DNA of 64,000 nt from Rhodococcus xishaensis. GTDB lineage: Bacteria; Actinomycetota; Actinomycetes; Mycobacteriales; Mycobacteriaceae. Location: contig NZ_RKLO01000001.1 in the NCBI RefSeq assembly GCF_004011825.1, positions 333,575 to 397,574 on the forward strand, given 5' to 3'. The translations under genes were made by a program, and so were the position numbers. The notes under the pieces are model-generated. The model saw only the letters and a program-made list of their open reading frames with translations, was not told where the DNA came from and made no database searches. This document shows, one piece after another, positions 39,880 through 50,785 of the stretch. Positions within the stretch are counted from its first letter, which is position 1, and each line of letters opens with the position of its first letter.

Positions 39880-40510
39880 CAAACGTCGAACAGTTCTGTG
39901 TCCAAGGCGATTTCGATCAGACGATGTGCCCGAACGACGTGGTGGTCGATGTGGACACCGGGTCGGGATCGAACTGACGTAGGGGGTTTCTGCCGACCGA
40001 GGGGGATTGGCTCGGATCATTCGGGCATCTTCGATCGCTACAGCGATGGCGGACGGCTCTGCTCCTTCGTCCAGCGACTCGATCCCGTTGTCGGACAACA
40101 GCACTCTGAGAACCGAAACGACGTCGCGGACGTTGCATGTGTTGACCCCGGTCGCGGTGTTCCGCTTGGCTTGGCGTGATCGTCGTGCAGGTCAGTGGCG
40201 GGGCATCATTCCTGTTGATCTTCACGAGACCGACCTCGCGCTGATCGGGTTCCTGGGCGGCGCCATGATGCTCGACTCGACCGCATCATCCGGGACCTGC
40301 AGCCTGGTGGTTGCCGGGCGCAATCCAGGTACACCAAGCGATGGGATCGTCCGAAAGATGAGGGGACGGAACCAGTCCGTGGACGCGGCCTGACCCTAGT
40401 CGCTCAGCGAGTCAGTGAGACGGTGATCAAGATCGCCGAGAAGATGCGCAAGAGCTTTCCGGCGTCGGCGTGTGGGAGCTGTTGGCGGCGACGGGCGTTG
40501 ACGTGAGATG
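39880..40510. other. Gene-poor stretch without a supported coding region
   Basis: About 630 bases follow the small subunit. Open frames exist on both strands (e.g. 40007-40393 plus, and minus frames at 39917-40225), but none has a ribosome site, a recognisable family or consistent codon bias. A short segment near 40240 (GATCGGGTTCCTGGGCG) resembles one near 42018 (GATCGAGTTCCTGGGCG), so part of it may be older debris of the repeat block downstream. No function is assigned. Confidence 0.5.
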
Positions 40511-40807
40511 CGTCACGGCTGCGAGCGGACCCGTGACCATCCGGGGGCGCCAGAGTGCTGTTTCCGGGGGACTGTTCGGTTCGCTGGGCGGTCGTTTGTG
40601 CTGCTCATCGTGGTACGGCCGGAACCGAAGATCAGAAGGGGTCAGAAATGACTATTGCGCTTGCGCAGCAGGGGATTCCGCCCCGCTGAAGCCCCACGGC
40701 AACAGGCGTACGTTGGGTTTTGGCCCGTCCGTCTCGTAGAGGACGAGTCCCGTCGTTTCCGACGCCTGCCAAGGCGACGGATCCGTATGTGGACCAAGGA
40801 GTATTTG
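40511..40807 (+). promoter_or_regulatory. Conserved structured 5' leader, copy A
   Basis: This leader is repeated upstream of copy C almost base for base over about 300 bases, and upstream of copy B over its last 190. Predicted hairpins in the last 120 bases: CCCACG/CGTTGGG followed by TTTT (about 40693-40721); CTCGT-AGAGG-ACGAG (about 40734-40748); CGTCG/CGACG (about 40752-40764); CGCCT-GCCA-AGGCG (about 40763-40776). AAGGAG then precedes the ATG by 6 bases. The early stem plus T4 looks like an attenuator. No known riboswitch was recognised. Confidence 0.5.
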
Positions 40808-41263
40808 ATGATGAACACAAAGGCCATCCCCTCACGCCGTACTCTCGCCAAGATCGCTGTCGTCGGAGCGCTTGCCGCGCTGCCCCTCGGGCTCGGAGTC
40901 GCGCCGGCCATGGCAGCGCCCAGCGCGCCGGTTTCGGCCCCAGTCAGCAACATTGATCACGGGTATGGGCACGGCTTCGGACACGGCTTCGGACACGGCT
41001 TCGGTCGCGGTGGCTTCGGATCGATCTCGTCGCCAGTCAACGACGTCGCCTACGGCTATGGACCGCACCCCGCCCAGTACGGGGGACCGGGGTTCCACCC
41101 GGGACCGGGACCTGGGTTCGGAGGACCAGGGTTCGGGGGGCCGGGGTTCCGCCCAGGACCGGGCTTTGGACCGGGTTTCGGAGGACCGGGGTTCCGCCCG
41201 GGGCCGGGTTTCGGACCGGGGTTTGGGGGACCGGGGTTCGGGGGGCCGGGGTTCCTGTCCTGA
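40808..41263 (+). CDS. Secreted Gly/Pro/Phe-rich repeat protein, copy A
   Basis: 151 residues, family not recognised. Residues 1-36 form a Sec signal peptide (MMNTKAIPSRRTLAKIAVVGALAALPLGLGVAPAMA) with an AMA cleavage site. The mature part begins APSAPVSAPVSN, then GYGHGFGHGFGHGFGRGGFGSISSPVNDV, then a long run of GPGFGGPGF / GFRPGPGFGPGF repeats to the end. It has no cysteines, few charged residues and a low-complexity make-up, so it is likely disordered or a structural surface material. It is the longest of three tandem paralogues; its Pro-rich tail is unique to this copy. AAGGAG lies 6 bases upstream of the first ATG. Confidence 0.8.
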   Translation: MMNTKAIPSRRTLAKIAVVGALAALPLGLGVAPAMAAPSAPVSAPVSNIDHGYGHGFGHGFGHGFGRGGFGSISSPVNDVAYGYGPHPAQYGGPGFHPGPGPGFGGPGFGGPGFRPGPGFGPGFGGPGFRPGPGFGPGFGGPGFGGPGFLS

Positions 41264-41312
41264 ACAGTTTCGTGTCTCTCGATTCCTGAGCCGCCAGTCG
41301 GCCAGATCATCG

Positions 41313-41363
41313 GGTGTGTCCACCCATCTCGGCTCCCATGCCGCCGAGGTGGGTGGACACACC
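41313..41363 (+). terminator. 20-bp hairpin after copy A
   Basis: Arms at 41313-41332 and 41344-41363 pair over 20 bases with one G-T type mismatch, around an 11-base loop (CTCCCATGCCG). The arm begins GGTGTGTCCACCCA. There is no T-run. It lies 50 bases after the stop. Confidence 0.75.
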
Positions 41364-41557
41364 GCATCCGAGGGACTGTTCGGTTCGCTGATCGAAACTG
41401 GCTATTCCGCTTGCACAGCATGGGGTTCTGCTCCGCTGAAGCCCCACGCCGACAAGGGTACGTTGGGTTTTGGCCCGTCCGTCTCGTAGAGGACGAGTCC
41501 CGTCGGTTCCGACGCCCGCCAAGGCGACGGATCTGAATGTGGACAAAGGAGTAACTG
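41364..41557 (+). promoter_or_regulatory. Conserved structured 5' leader, copy B
   Basis: Shorter than the leaders of A and C (about 70 bases are missing near its 5' end), but the last 120 bases are nearly identical, including CCCACG/CGTTGGG-TTTT, CTCGT-AGAGG-ACGAG, CGTCGG-TT-CCGACG and CGCC/GGCG. AAAGGAG precedes the ATG at 41558. Confidence 0.45.
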
Positions 41558-41875
41558 ATGATGAAGACAAAGGCCATCGCCTCACGTCGTACTCTCGCCA
41601 AGATCGCTGTCGTCGGAGCGCTTGCTGCGCTGCCCCTCGGACTCGGAGTCGCGCCGGCCGTGGCAGCGCCCAGCGCGCCGGTCTCGGCGCCGATCAACGA
41701 CGTCCGTCATGGCTTCGGGCATGGCTTCGGGCATGGCTTTGGAGGCGGCTTCGGATCGATCTCGGCACCAGTCAACAACGTCGATCGTCATGGCTACGGT
41801 CCGGAGCTCGCCAGAGGACCCTTCGGGGGGCCGTGGGGATCAGGCCCTCCCGGGCAACTATTCGGATCCCTGTAG
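41558..41875 (+). CDS. Secreted Gly/Phe/His-rich repeat protein, copy B
   Basis: 105 residues, the shortest intact paralogue. The signal peptide differs from copy A by a few residues (MMKTKAIASRRTLAKIAVVGALAALPLGLGVAPAVA). The mature region reads APSAPVSAPINDVRHGFGHGFGHGFGGGFGSISAPVNNVDRHGYGPE and ends GPPGQLFGSL. It keeps the HGFGHGFG motif and one GFGSISAPxNNV module. No homologue of known function was recognised. His-Gly-Phe repeats could bind metal or polymerise; both are speculation. Confidence 0.78.
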   Translation: MMKTKAIASRRTLAKIAVVGALAALPLGLGVAPAVAAPSAPVSAPINDVRHGFGHGFGHGFGGGFGSISAPVNNVDRHGYGPELARGPFGGPWGSGPPGQLFGSL

Positions 41876-41938
41876 TGGACCGTCCCGGGTCTCTCGATCC
41901 CTGGGCCGGCCCTGTTCTCGGGTGTGTTCACCCCTATC

Positions 41939-41974
41939 GCCTCCCATGCCGCCGAATCGGCAGGCATGGGAGGC
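41939..41974 (+). terminator. Hairpin after copy B
   Basis: GCCTCCCATGCC (41939-41950) and GGCATGGGAGGC (41963-41974) are perfect 12-bp complements; the loop itself contains CCGAATCGG, which can pair internally. It lies about 65 bases past the stop. Confidence 0.75.
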
Positions 41975-42091
41975 TGGCGATCGCTTGGCTACGAGCCCGG
42001 TCTCACCCCGATCGAGTTCCTGGGCGCGGACCAAGCGTGGCGTCGACGTGACTGCGGCGGGTTGCGGCCGCGGGCGTGATTCGGTGATCTT

Positions 42092-42389
42092 CGTCACGGC
42101 TGCGAGCGTCGTCCGGTGACCTTCGAGGGGCGCCCGAGGACCGTATCGGGGGAACTGTTCGTTCGTGTAGCGAGCGTTTGCGCTGATCATCGCGGTGCGG
42201 CGGGAACCGAAGATCAGATGGGGTCCGAAACGGCTATTGCGCTTGCGCGGCATGGGATTCCGACCCAGTGAAGCCCACCGTCGACAGGCGTACGGTGGGT
42301 TTTGGCCCGTCCGTCACGTAGAGGACGAGTCCCGTCGGTTCCGACGCCCGCCAAGGCGACGGATCCGCATGTGGACCAAGGAGTATTTG
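42092..42389 (+). promoter_or_regulatory. Conserved structured 5' leader, copy C
   Basis: It matches the leader of copy A from CGTCACGGCTGCGAGCG (42092; 40511 in A) to the ATG. Its first late hairpin is the best of the three: CCCACCGT (42274-42281) pairs fully with ACGGTGGG (42292-42299) and is followed by TTTT (42300-42303), the layout of a small intrinsic terminator. CGTCGG-TT-CCGACG follows at 42333-42346. Confidence 0.5.
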
Positions 42390-42776
42390 ATGATGAACAC
42401 AAAGGCCATCCCCTCACGCCGTACTCTCGCCAAGATCGCTGTCGTCGGAGCGCTAGCCGCGCTGCCCCTCGGACTCGGGGTCGCGCCGGCCATGGCAGCG
42501 CCCAGCGCGCCGGCTTCGGCACCGATCAACGACGTCCGTCATGGCTTCGGGCACGGCTTCGGATCGATCTCGGCACCAGCCAACAATGTCGATCGTCACG
42601 GCTTCGGGCGCGGTAGCTTCGGATCGATCTCGGCGCCAATCAACGACGCCCGGTTCGGCTTCGGGCACGGCTTCGGATCGATCTCGGCGCCGATCAACGA
42701 CGTCAGTCACGGCTATGGACACCATGGCTATGGAGGACACCACGGCTACGGAAACGAGTTCGGTAGGTTCTGGTGA
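42390..42776 (+). CDS. Secreted Gly/Phe/His-rich repeat protein, copy C
   Basis: 128 residues. The signal peptide is identical to copy A through AMA. The mature region is built from three GFGSISAPxNDV-type modules separated by HGFGHGFG, HGFGRGS and FGFGHG, and ends in a His/Tyr/Gly tail (HGYGHHGYGGHHGYGNEFGRFW). The three modules are also direct DNA repeats (TTCGGATCGATCTCGGC near 42559, 42618 and 42675), showing that the copies change length by repeat gain and loss. Function unknown; predicted exported and surface-associated or released. AAGGAG precedes the ATG by 6 bases. Confidence 0.8.
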   Translation: MMNTKAIPSRRTLAKIAVVGALAALPLGLGVAPAMAAPSAPASAPINDVRHGFGHGFGSISAPANNVDRHGFGRGSFGSISAPINDARFGFGHGFGSISAPINDVSHGYGHHGYGGHHGYGNEFGRFW

Positions 42777-42907
42777 CCGGGGTTCCACTCGGGACCACGG
42801 AGATTCGGAGGCTTCAACCCGGCCACGGATTCCTGTCCTGAACCGTCTCGGGTCTCTCGATTGCTGAGCCGGTGGCTGGCCCTTTCGTCGGGCACGTCCA
42901 CCCACCT

Positions 42908-42945
42908 CGGCTCCCATGCCGCCGAATCGGCAGGCATGGGAGCCG
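42908..42945 (+). terminator. Hairpin after copy C
   Basis: CGGCTCCCATGCC (42908-42920) pairs perfectly with GGCATGGGAGCCG (42933-42945), with CCGAATCGG-type sequence in the loop as after copy B. It ends the tandem block about 130 bases past the stop. Confidence 0.75.
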
Positions 42946-43101
42946 GAGCTTCTAGTTCGACGAGTCCGTCCGCGTACGAACGGTCTTCCGCGAACGAAGG
43001 GCGGACGGCGGAGGTACGACGCGCGGTCCGTTCACCGAAGCTGCACCGACGCGACACGCGGTTGACGCCCTACCGCCGTTCGGGGGCGATAGACCTGCGC
43101 C

Positions 43102-43935
43102 ATGACAACTTCGTCGTTCGTCGAAACCGTCTGTTCTGCGCCGGAACCCGGCCTCGCCACGAGCGGGTCGCGCTATTCCCTCCTCGTCTCCTCTGACCGT
43201 GAGCACCGAGCGGCTGCGCAGTGCCTGCGTTACCGCGTGTTCTCCACCGAACCCGGCTTCGTGATCCCCCGGTCGAAGGACGGGCGCGACGCCGATAGGT
43301 TCGACGAGTTCTGCGACCATCTGCTGGTCCGCGACAACGCCTCGGGCGACTTCGTCGGCTGCTATCGCATGCTCTCGCCGGACCGTGCGCGCGCGGCCGG
43401 CGGCTACTACACCGGCACTGAGTTCGACCTTTCCATGCTCGACCCCGCTGCCCAGCGGGTCGTGGAGATGGGGCGCGCGTGCGTGGATCCGGCGCACCGC
43501 TCGGGATCCGTTCTCACGCTGATGTGGGCAGGCATCTTCCACTACCTCCAACTCACCGGTCACCACACTGTCATGGGCTGTGTCTCGGTGCCGATGCAGG
43601 ACAGGCCCGATGCTGTCGCCGGCGCGAACGTGCGGGCGGTGCGCGACTTCCTTCTCGATCGCCACGCCGTCGACCGGGCACGGTGGGTGCGGCCGCTACG
43701 CCCGGTGCGGGTGGAGGGGCGCTCGCTCGACGACATCGCGCCGGCTCAACGTCCGGCGGTGCCTCCCCTGCTGCGCGGCTACCTGCGGTTGGGTGCGCGG
43801 ATCTGCGGCGAACCTGCGCACGATCCTGACTTCGGAGTCGCGGACTTCGTGGCGGTCCAGAGGCTCGACGATGCCGACACCCGCTACCTCGAGCGGTTAC
43901 AGCGTGCGTCGGCGGCGATCGAGGTCGCGGCGTGA
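43102..43935 (+). CDS. OlsB-like ornithine-acyl-ACP N-acyltransferase
   Basis: 277 residues of the acyl-homoserine-lactone-synthase-like GNAT fold used by OlsB, which N-acylates ornithine to make lyso-ornithine lipid. Seen: CLRYRVFSTEPGF (about 48-60), DRFDEFCDHLLVRDNASGDFVGCYRMLSP (about 73-101), VVEMGRACVDPAHRSGSVLTLMWAGIFHYLQLTGHHTVMGCVSVPM. The C-terminal region includes PPLLRGYLRLGARICGEPAHDPDFGVADFVAVQRL, typical of OlsB. Its stop overlaps the next acyltransferase by GTGA, matching the usual olsB-olsA pairing. Substrate choice is inferred from that pairing. M. tuberculosis has the same pair as Rv3027c/Rv3026c. Confidence 0.78.
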   Translation: MTTSSFVETVCSAPEPGLATSGSRYSLLVSSDREHRAAAQCLRYRVFSTEPGFVIPRSKDGRDADRFDEFCDHLLVRDNASGDFVGCYRMLSPDRARAAGGYYTGTEFDLSMLDPAAQRVVEMGRACVDPAHRSGSVLTLMWAGIFHYLQLTGHHTVMGCVSVPMQDRPDAVAGANVRAVRDFLLDRHAVDRARWVRPLRPVRVEGRSLDDIAPAQRPAVPPLLRGYLRLGARICGEPAHDPDFGVADFVAVQRLDDADTRYLERLQRASAAIEVAA

Positions 43936-44777
43936 GCCACCCGTGGATGCCGACGAGCCCGTGTGGTGACGGATGTCTGCCGCGGCGCCCTGATCGGGTG
44001 TCGGCTCTGACCGTGTGCGCGCGCTGGGGGGCGCTGGCGCTGACAGTGTCGTGTTCGGCGCTGTTGCCACTTGTGCGCATCCTGCCCCCGACGACAAGGA
44101 CTGCGGTTCATCGCCTTCTTGCGCGGTCGGCGTTGCGTGGCATCGGTATTCGGCTCGACGTCGAGGGACGGGCGAGCATCGGCACAGGGATGCTGGTCGT
44201 GGCGGGGCACGTCTCATGGGCGGATGCCCTGGTTCTCGCCGCGGTGGTGCCCGGCCGGTTCGTGGCGCGCGCCGACCTGGTTGCGTGGCCGCTGGTGGGC
44301 GGGGTGGCTCGGCGGGCAGGCATCATCCCGATCGAGCGGGCCCGCTTGTGGGAACTGCCGGGAACGGTCGCGCAGGTTCGGGAACGTCTCGGGGCGGGTG
44401 AGACCGTGATCGCCTTTCCGGAAGGGACCACATGGTGTGGGCAGGCGTTCGGCCGATTCCGGCCGGCGCTGTTTCAGGCGGCGATCGACGCCGATCGCCT
44501 GGTGCTGCCGGTGTCGATCGACTACATCACCGCGTCGGGTAGCCGGACGACAGGCTTGAGCTTCGTCGGCGACGAGGGCATCGGAGCCTCGATCCGCCGG
44601 GTCCTACGCAGCCGCGGCCTGAGGGTCAAGGTGGTTGTGGGCGCCCCCCAGGTCCCGGGATCCTGCCGCGGCGAGCTCGCGCGGCGGTGTGAGTGGCAGG
44701 TCCGGCGCCGCGTCGATGACAGCACCCGGCGGATCCTCGCTCAGCTGGAGGGACGTCGCCACGAGTCGGCTGCGTGA
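43932..44777 (+). CDS. PlsC-family 1-acylglycerol-3-phosphate / lyso-ornithine lipid acyltransferase
   Basis: 281 residues. HX4D catalytic motif at H93-D98 (AGHVSWADAL) and the substrate motif FPEGT at 162-166 are clear, with a hydrophobic segment (ALTVSCSALLPLVRILPP) before them that anchors the enzyme to the membrane. PlsC enzymes transfer acyl chains to lysophosphatidate; OlsA relatives O-acylate lyso-ornithine lipid. The coupled OlsB-like gene favours ornithine-lipid synthesis, but a phosphatidate role cannot be excluded. Confidence 0.85.
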   Translation: MSHPWMPTSPCGDGCLPRRPDRVSALTVCARWGALALTVSCSALLPLVRILPPTTRTAVHRLLARSALRGIGIRLDVEGRASIGTGMLVVAGHVSWADALVLAAVVPGRFVARADLVAWPLVGGVARRAGIIPIERARLWELPGTVAQVRERLGAGETVIAFPEGTTWCGQAFGRFRPALFQAAIDADRLVLPVSIDYITASGSRTTGLSFVGDEGIGASIRRVLRSRGLRVKVVVGAPQVPGSCRGELARRCEWQVRRRVDDSTRRILAQLEGRRHESAA

Positions 44778-44816
44778 GGCGGATCGCTGCCGACACGCCG
44801 GTTCCCGGTGAACCGC

Positions 44817-44822
44817 TATCCT
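44817..44822 (+). promoter_or_regulatory. -10 box for leaderless cysteine desulfurase gene
   Basis: TATCCT lies 9 bases before the ATG at 44832 and no Shine-Dalgarno is visible. Confidence 0.45.
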
Positions 44823-44831
44823 TGACGGGCT

Positions 44832-46058
44832 ATGTTCTCGTCTGCTCACAGCTCTGCCGTCTACCTCGACCACGCCGCGACGACCCCCATGTACCCGGCC
44901 GTGATCGAGGCGATGGCGGAGGTCTTCGCCACAGTGGGCAACGCCTCGTCCCTCCACGGCTCGGGCCGGTCGGCCCGACGTCGGATCGAGGAGTCTCGTG
45001 AGTCCGTCGCGGCGTGCCTCGGTGCACGTCCGTCCGAGGTGATCTTCACCTCCGGTGGCACAGAGAGCGACAACCTCGCGGTCAAGGGCATCTTCTGGGG
45101 GCGGCGTGATGCCGATCCCCGGCGCACTCGGATCCTCGCGAGCGCCGTCGAGCACCATGCCGTGCTCGACGCCGTCGAGTGGCTTGTCGCGCACGAGGGT
45201 GCCCAGGTGACGTGGCTGCCGGTGGACGCGAGCGGCGCGGTGACCCCTGATGTGGTTCGGGCGGCGTTGGCGATGCACTCCGAGGAGACGGCGCTCGTGA
45301 CCGTCATGTGGGCCAACAACGAGACCGGTACCGTCAACCCGATCGGAGACATAGCTGCGATTGCGTCCGCATACGACGTCCCGGTCCATAGTGACGCGGT
45401 ACAGGCCGCGGCCCAGCTTCCCATCGACTTCGCGGCCAGCGGACTGTCCGCGCTGAGCATCACCGGACACAAGCTCGGTGGCCCGCAGGGGGTCGGTGCA
45501 CTGTTGCTCGGCCGGCAGGTTTCGTGTGTGCCGCTGTCGCACGGCGGTGGGCACGAGCGAGATCTGCGATCCGGGACCCAGGACACCGCGTCGATTGTCG
45601 GACTGGCCTCGGCGCTGCGGATCACGACATCGGAGATGCCAAAGCGTAGCGGCGAGTTGATCGCGTTGCGAGACAGCCTGATCGACGGTGTGCAGCGAAT
45701 CGCACCCGATGCGGTTCTCAATGGCCCGACCGGCACTGGTCGTCTTCCGGGAAGCGCACACTTCACTTTTGCTGGCTGCGAGGGTGATTCGCTGCTGATG
45801 CTGCTCGACGTCGCGGGCGTCGAGTGCTCGACCGGGTCGGCATGCACAGCGGGTGTCGCGAGTGCGAGTCACGTGCTGACGGCGATGGGTGTCGATCCCG
45901 TCGTCGCGCGCGGTTCGCTGCGTTTCTCGTTGGGGCACACGTCGACCGATCGGGACGTCGAGACGCTGCTGTCCGTGCTGCCGCAGGTGATCGAACGTGC
46001 CCGCGCCGCCGGACTGGCGAGTGCCGGGGCCCCGGGAACACACGGAGGGAATCGTTAG
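44832..46058 (+). CDS. Cysteine desulfurase (IscS/NifS-like)
   Basis: 408 residues, PLP-dependent. Takes sulfur from cysteine as an enzyme-bound persulfide. The PLP lysine is K214 in [12 protein letters not shown], and the persulfide cysteine is in [10 protein letters not shown] (C338). [37 protein letters not shown] and [11 protein letters not shown] are further hallmarks of the group I (IscS/NifS) desulfurases. The stop is directly followed by the mnmA ATG, so the sulfur is probably handed to tRNA thiolation. It could also serve MoaD or iron-sulfur cluster synthesis. Confidence 0.93.
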   Translation: MFSSAHSSAVYLDHAATTPMYPAVIEAMAEVFATVGNASSLHGSGRSARRRIEESRESVAACLGARPSEVIFTSGGTESDNLAVKGIFWGRRDADPRRTRILASAVEHHAVLDAVEWLVAHEGAQVTWLPVDASGAVTPDVVRAALAMHSEETALVTVMWANNETGTVNPIGDIAAIASAYDVPVHSDAVQAAAQLPIDFAASGLSALSITGHKLGGPQGVGALLLGRQVSCVPLSHGGGHERDLRSGTQDTASIVGLASALRITTSEMPKRSGELIALRDSLIDGVQRIAPDAVLNGPTGTGRLPGSAHFTFAGCEGDSLLMLLDVAGVECSTGSACTAGVASASHVLTAMGVDPVVARGSLRFSLGHTSTDRDVETLLSVLPQVIERARAAGLASAGAPGTHGGNR

Positions 46059-47183
46059 ATGCGAGTTCTGGCAGCGATGAGCGGCGGAGTGGATTCCGCG
46101 GTTGCGGCGGCGCGCGCGGTGGCCGCCGGCCACGAAGTCGTGGGTGTGCATCTCGCGCTCTCCACGGCTCCGGGAACCCTGCGCACCGGCTCGCGTGGAT
46201 GCTGCTCCAAAGAGGATGCCGGCGACGCCAAGCGTGCCGCTGACGTGCTCGGAATCCCTTTCTATGTATGGGATTTCGCGGACCGTTTCAAGGAAGACGT
46301 TATCGACGACTTCATCGAGTCGTACGCCGCGGGCGAGACCCCGAACCCATGCCTGCGCTGCAACGAGAAGATCAAGTTCTCGGCCCTGGCCGATCGGGCG
46401 ATCGCCCTCGGCTTCGATGCCGTCGCGACGGGGCACTACGCCCGGCTCGACGACGGCGTGCTGCGCCGTGCTGTCGATGCTGACAAGGACCAGTCGTACG
46501 TTCTCGCGGTGTTGACCGCCGAGCAGCTTTCTCGCGCACTGTTCCCAGTGGGCGATACCCCGAAGGATCAGATTCGGGCGGAGGCTGCCGAACGCGGTCT
46601 TGCGGTGGCGAACAAGCCCGACAGCCACGACATCTGCTTCATCCCGTCCGGTGACACGCGCGCGTTCTTGGGCGCGAAGATCGGGATCCGGCCCGGCGCG
46701 GTGATCGATGCCGACACCGGTGAGGTGCTCGCGCAACACGACGGTGTGCACGGCTTCACCATCGGCCAGCGCAAGGGGCTCGGTGTCCAGGGTCCCGCCG
46801 TCGACGGCAAGCCGCGGTACGTGACCGCGATCGAACCCGAGACCGGGACGGTGCGGGTCGGCTCGGCTGCCAAACTCGAGGTGTGGACCATCACCGCTGA
46901 TCGTGCGGTCTGGACGTCGGGGCAGGCTCCCGAGGGGCCGGTCGAGTGCGTCGTGCAAGTGCGCGCGCACGGTGGAACCGCCCGCGCTGTGGCGCAAGTG
47001 TCCCGGGGCGCACGAGGCGGCCCGGAAAGTGACGACGACGGCATCGTCGTCCAGTTGTCTGAGCCGTTGACCGGTGTCGCACGGGGGCAGGCCGTCGTGC
47101 TGTACCGCCCGGACGAGGCCGGCGACGTCGTCATCGGCAGCGGCACCATCTCGGGCACGGGTTCGCAGTCGGACCGGTCGTGA
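46059..47183 (+). CDS. mnmA: tRNA-specific 2-thiouridylase MnmA
   Basis: 374 residues. Adds sulfur at the 2-position of U34 in Lys, Glu and Gln tRNAs. The PP-loop is [14 protein letters not shown] (about residues 7-20). Catalytic cysteines lie in [15 protein letters not shown] and [19 protein letters not shown] and the C-terminal beta-barrel region ([17 protein letters not shown]...RYVTAIEP) are typical. It directly abuts the desulfurase gene and its stop overlaps the next start by GTGA, so the three genes form one unit. Length is normal. Confidence 0.95.
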   Translation: MRVLAAMSGGVDSAVAAARAVAAGHEVVGVHLALSTAPGTLRTGSRGCCSKEDAGDAKRAADVLGIPFYVWDFADRFKEDVIDDFIESYAAGETPNPCLRCNEKIKFSALADRAIALGFDAVATGHYARLDDGVLRRAVDADKDQSYVLAVLTAEQLSRALFPVGDTPKDQIRAEAAERGLAVANKPDSHDICFIPSGDTRAFLGAKIGIRPGAVIDADTGEVLAQHDGVHGFTIGQRKGLGVQGPAVDGKPRYVTAIEPETGTVRVGSAAKLEVWTITADRAVWTSGQAPEGPVECVVQVRAHGGTARAVAQVSRGARGGPESDDDGIVVQLSEPLTGVARGQAVVLYRPDEAGDVVIGSGTISGTGSQSDRS

Positions 47184-48211
47184 CGGACGTCCGGATCCCC
47201 GTCGGTGTCGCGACGGGCGTCGGATCCTGGCCGGGCACAGATCCGCGGGAGGCCGCGGAGATCGTCGTCGGCGAGCTGCCGGCGCTCCCACACCTGGTGG
47301 AACTGCCGGCTCGCGGCATCGGCGCGGACATGATCGGCCGGGCAGCGGCGCTGCTCGTCGACATGCCTCTCGACGCCTCCACAACCGGCTACCGTCTCAC
47401 GCAGCGGATCGGCATGGTCACCCGCACGGCGCGCGACCTGCTGGCCCGCGACGTCGACGCGCTCGAGGAAGCATGGGAACTGGCCGGCCGACGCGGTACC
47501 GAGCAGCCGGTCAAGGTGCAAACCGTCGGCCCGTTGACGCTGGCATCGCAGGTCGAGTTGTCCGGGGGGCACCGCGTGCTCACCGATCGCGGCGCCCTTC
47601 GAGACCTGACGGAATCGCTCGCAGAGGGTGTCGCCGAGCATGTTGCCGAAGCTGCCCGACGCCTCGGGTCGCCGATCGTCGTCCAGCTCGACGAACCCGC
47701 TCTGAACGCCGTCCTCGCCGGCTCGCTCCCCGGGGTGTCGATCCTCCAAGCGCCGCGAGCCCTGCCGGAGCCGGAGGCACTCGCGCTGTTGCAATCGGCG
47801 ATCGAACGCATCGGAGCCCCCGTCCTCGTGCACTGCTGCGCGGCGGATGTCCCGTGGGGCCTGCTGCGCCGTAGCGGCGCTGCGATGGTCGGGTTCGACG
47901 TGTCGACGCTGCGAACCGAGGATCTCGATGGTGTCGGCGAACTGCTCGACGCGGACGTCGATCTGGCCTTGGGTCTGGTGCCGGCGACCGCGCCGGAACG
48001 CACGCCGGATTGGAGGGAACTCGCGGAGCCGGCGACGCGACTGCTGGATCGGCTCGGGTTCGCCCGTACGCTGCTGTCGTCGCGGGTGGTCGTGACGCCG
48101 AGCTGTGGTCTGGCCGGAGCGAGTCCCGAATGGTCGCGCTCGGCCCTGCGCGCGGCGAGCGATGTGACCCGCGCCTTTGCCGACGGTGTCGACCCGGCCG
48201 AGATGCCCTGA
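47180..48211 (+). CDS. MetE C-terminal-like (cobalamin-independent methionine synthase fold) protein
   Basis: 343 residues. It opens [38 protein letters not shown], as in the UROD/MetE-like barrels, with [32 protein letters not shown] (the conserved DEPA) and [14 protein letters not shown] (H-C zinc-type site), and [20 protein letters not shown] (second Cys). A His/Cys zinc site resembling MetE is therefore present, but the N-terminal MetE half is absent. Related proteins include core methyltransferases that use other methyl donors. M. tuberculosis Rv3015c is the counterpart. Methyl donor and acceptor are not known. Confidence 0.82.
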   Translation: MTDVRIPVGVATGVGSWPGTDPREAAEIVVGELPALPHLVELPARGIGADMIGRAAALLVDMPLDASTTGYRLTQRIGMVTRTARDLLARDVDALEEAWELAGRRGTEQPVKVQTVGPLTLASQVELSGGHRVLTDRGALRDLTESLAEGVAEHVAEAARRLGSPIVVQLDEPALNAVLAGSLPGVSILQAPRALPEPEALALLQSAIERIGAPVLVHCCAADVPWGLLRRSGAAMVGFDVSTLRTEDLDGVGELLDADVDLALGLVPATAPERTPDWRELAEPATRLLDRLGFARTLLSSRVVVTPSCGLAGASPEWSRSALRAASDVTRAFADGVDPAEMP

Positions 48212-48306
48212 ACGGAGCTCGAGGCACTTTCGTGGGTCGCAGGAGGATTGCGGGCGCGAGTTCGGCGAGCCTGCCCGCGACCGCGGAACATGTCGTTCGG
48301 CTGCGA

Positions 48307-50457
<2,151 letters not shown>

Positions 50458-50785
50458 CGTCTCGCGGAGAACGGCAGCGCGACAGCGGCATTCACCGAGT
50501 CGAGCAGAGCCTTCCACGTGATCAACGCCACGTCTACGACATTGTGTCGTTGGGCCGACGGTCCGTCGTCCGGAATCGGAAACGCGGCGTGAGTGGTGTC
50601 TCATCCGAGTTGACGGGCTGTCGATGCTGGTCGGAATCGGTTCACGGGCGTCAGGCTCCGCGTGGCTGTCGCCACGCTGCGGGCGTCGTGGTCGAGGGTC
50701 GACTCCGCTCGAGGTGTGGTGCGAGTCTCAGCGCGAGGCCCGGAGCGGGTTTCGGGCAAACCCGACTGGCTGACATCATGACGCC
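50458..50785. other. Intergenic region after ligA with two small hairpins
   Basis: No gene is supported. GCGTGGC-TGTC-GCCACGC (50660-50677) and CGGGTTT-CGGGC-AAACCCG (50746-50764) are perfect 7-bp hairpins. The second sits just upstream of the acetyltransferase gene and could affect its expression. Confidence 0.5.

Noticed and set aside
40007-40393. 128-residue plus-strand open frame after the OFA small subunit
   Set aside because: No ribosome site, poor codon bias, Ser/Arg-rich shadow-like composition and no recognisable motif.
40690-40807. Known riboswitch (c-di-AMP, c-di-GMP, cobalamin or SAM type) in the leader of the repeat genes
   Set aside because: The conserved core sequences of those classes were not found by eye; only generic hairpins are seen, so it is reported as an unclassified leader.
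44604-47384. 926-residue open frame antisense to the olsA-like, desulfurase and mnmA genes
   Set aside because: It spans three clearly coding genes on the other strand, lacks domains, and is rich in Arg, His and Pro as expected for an antisense frame.
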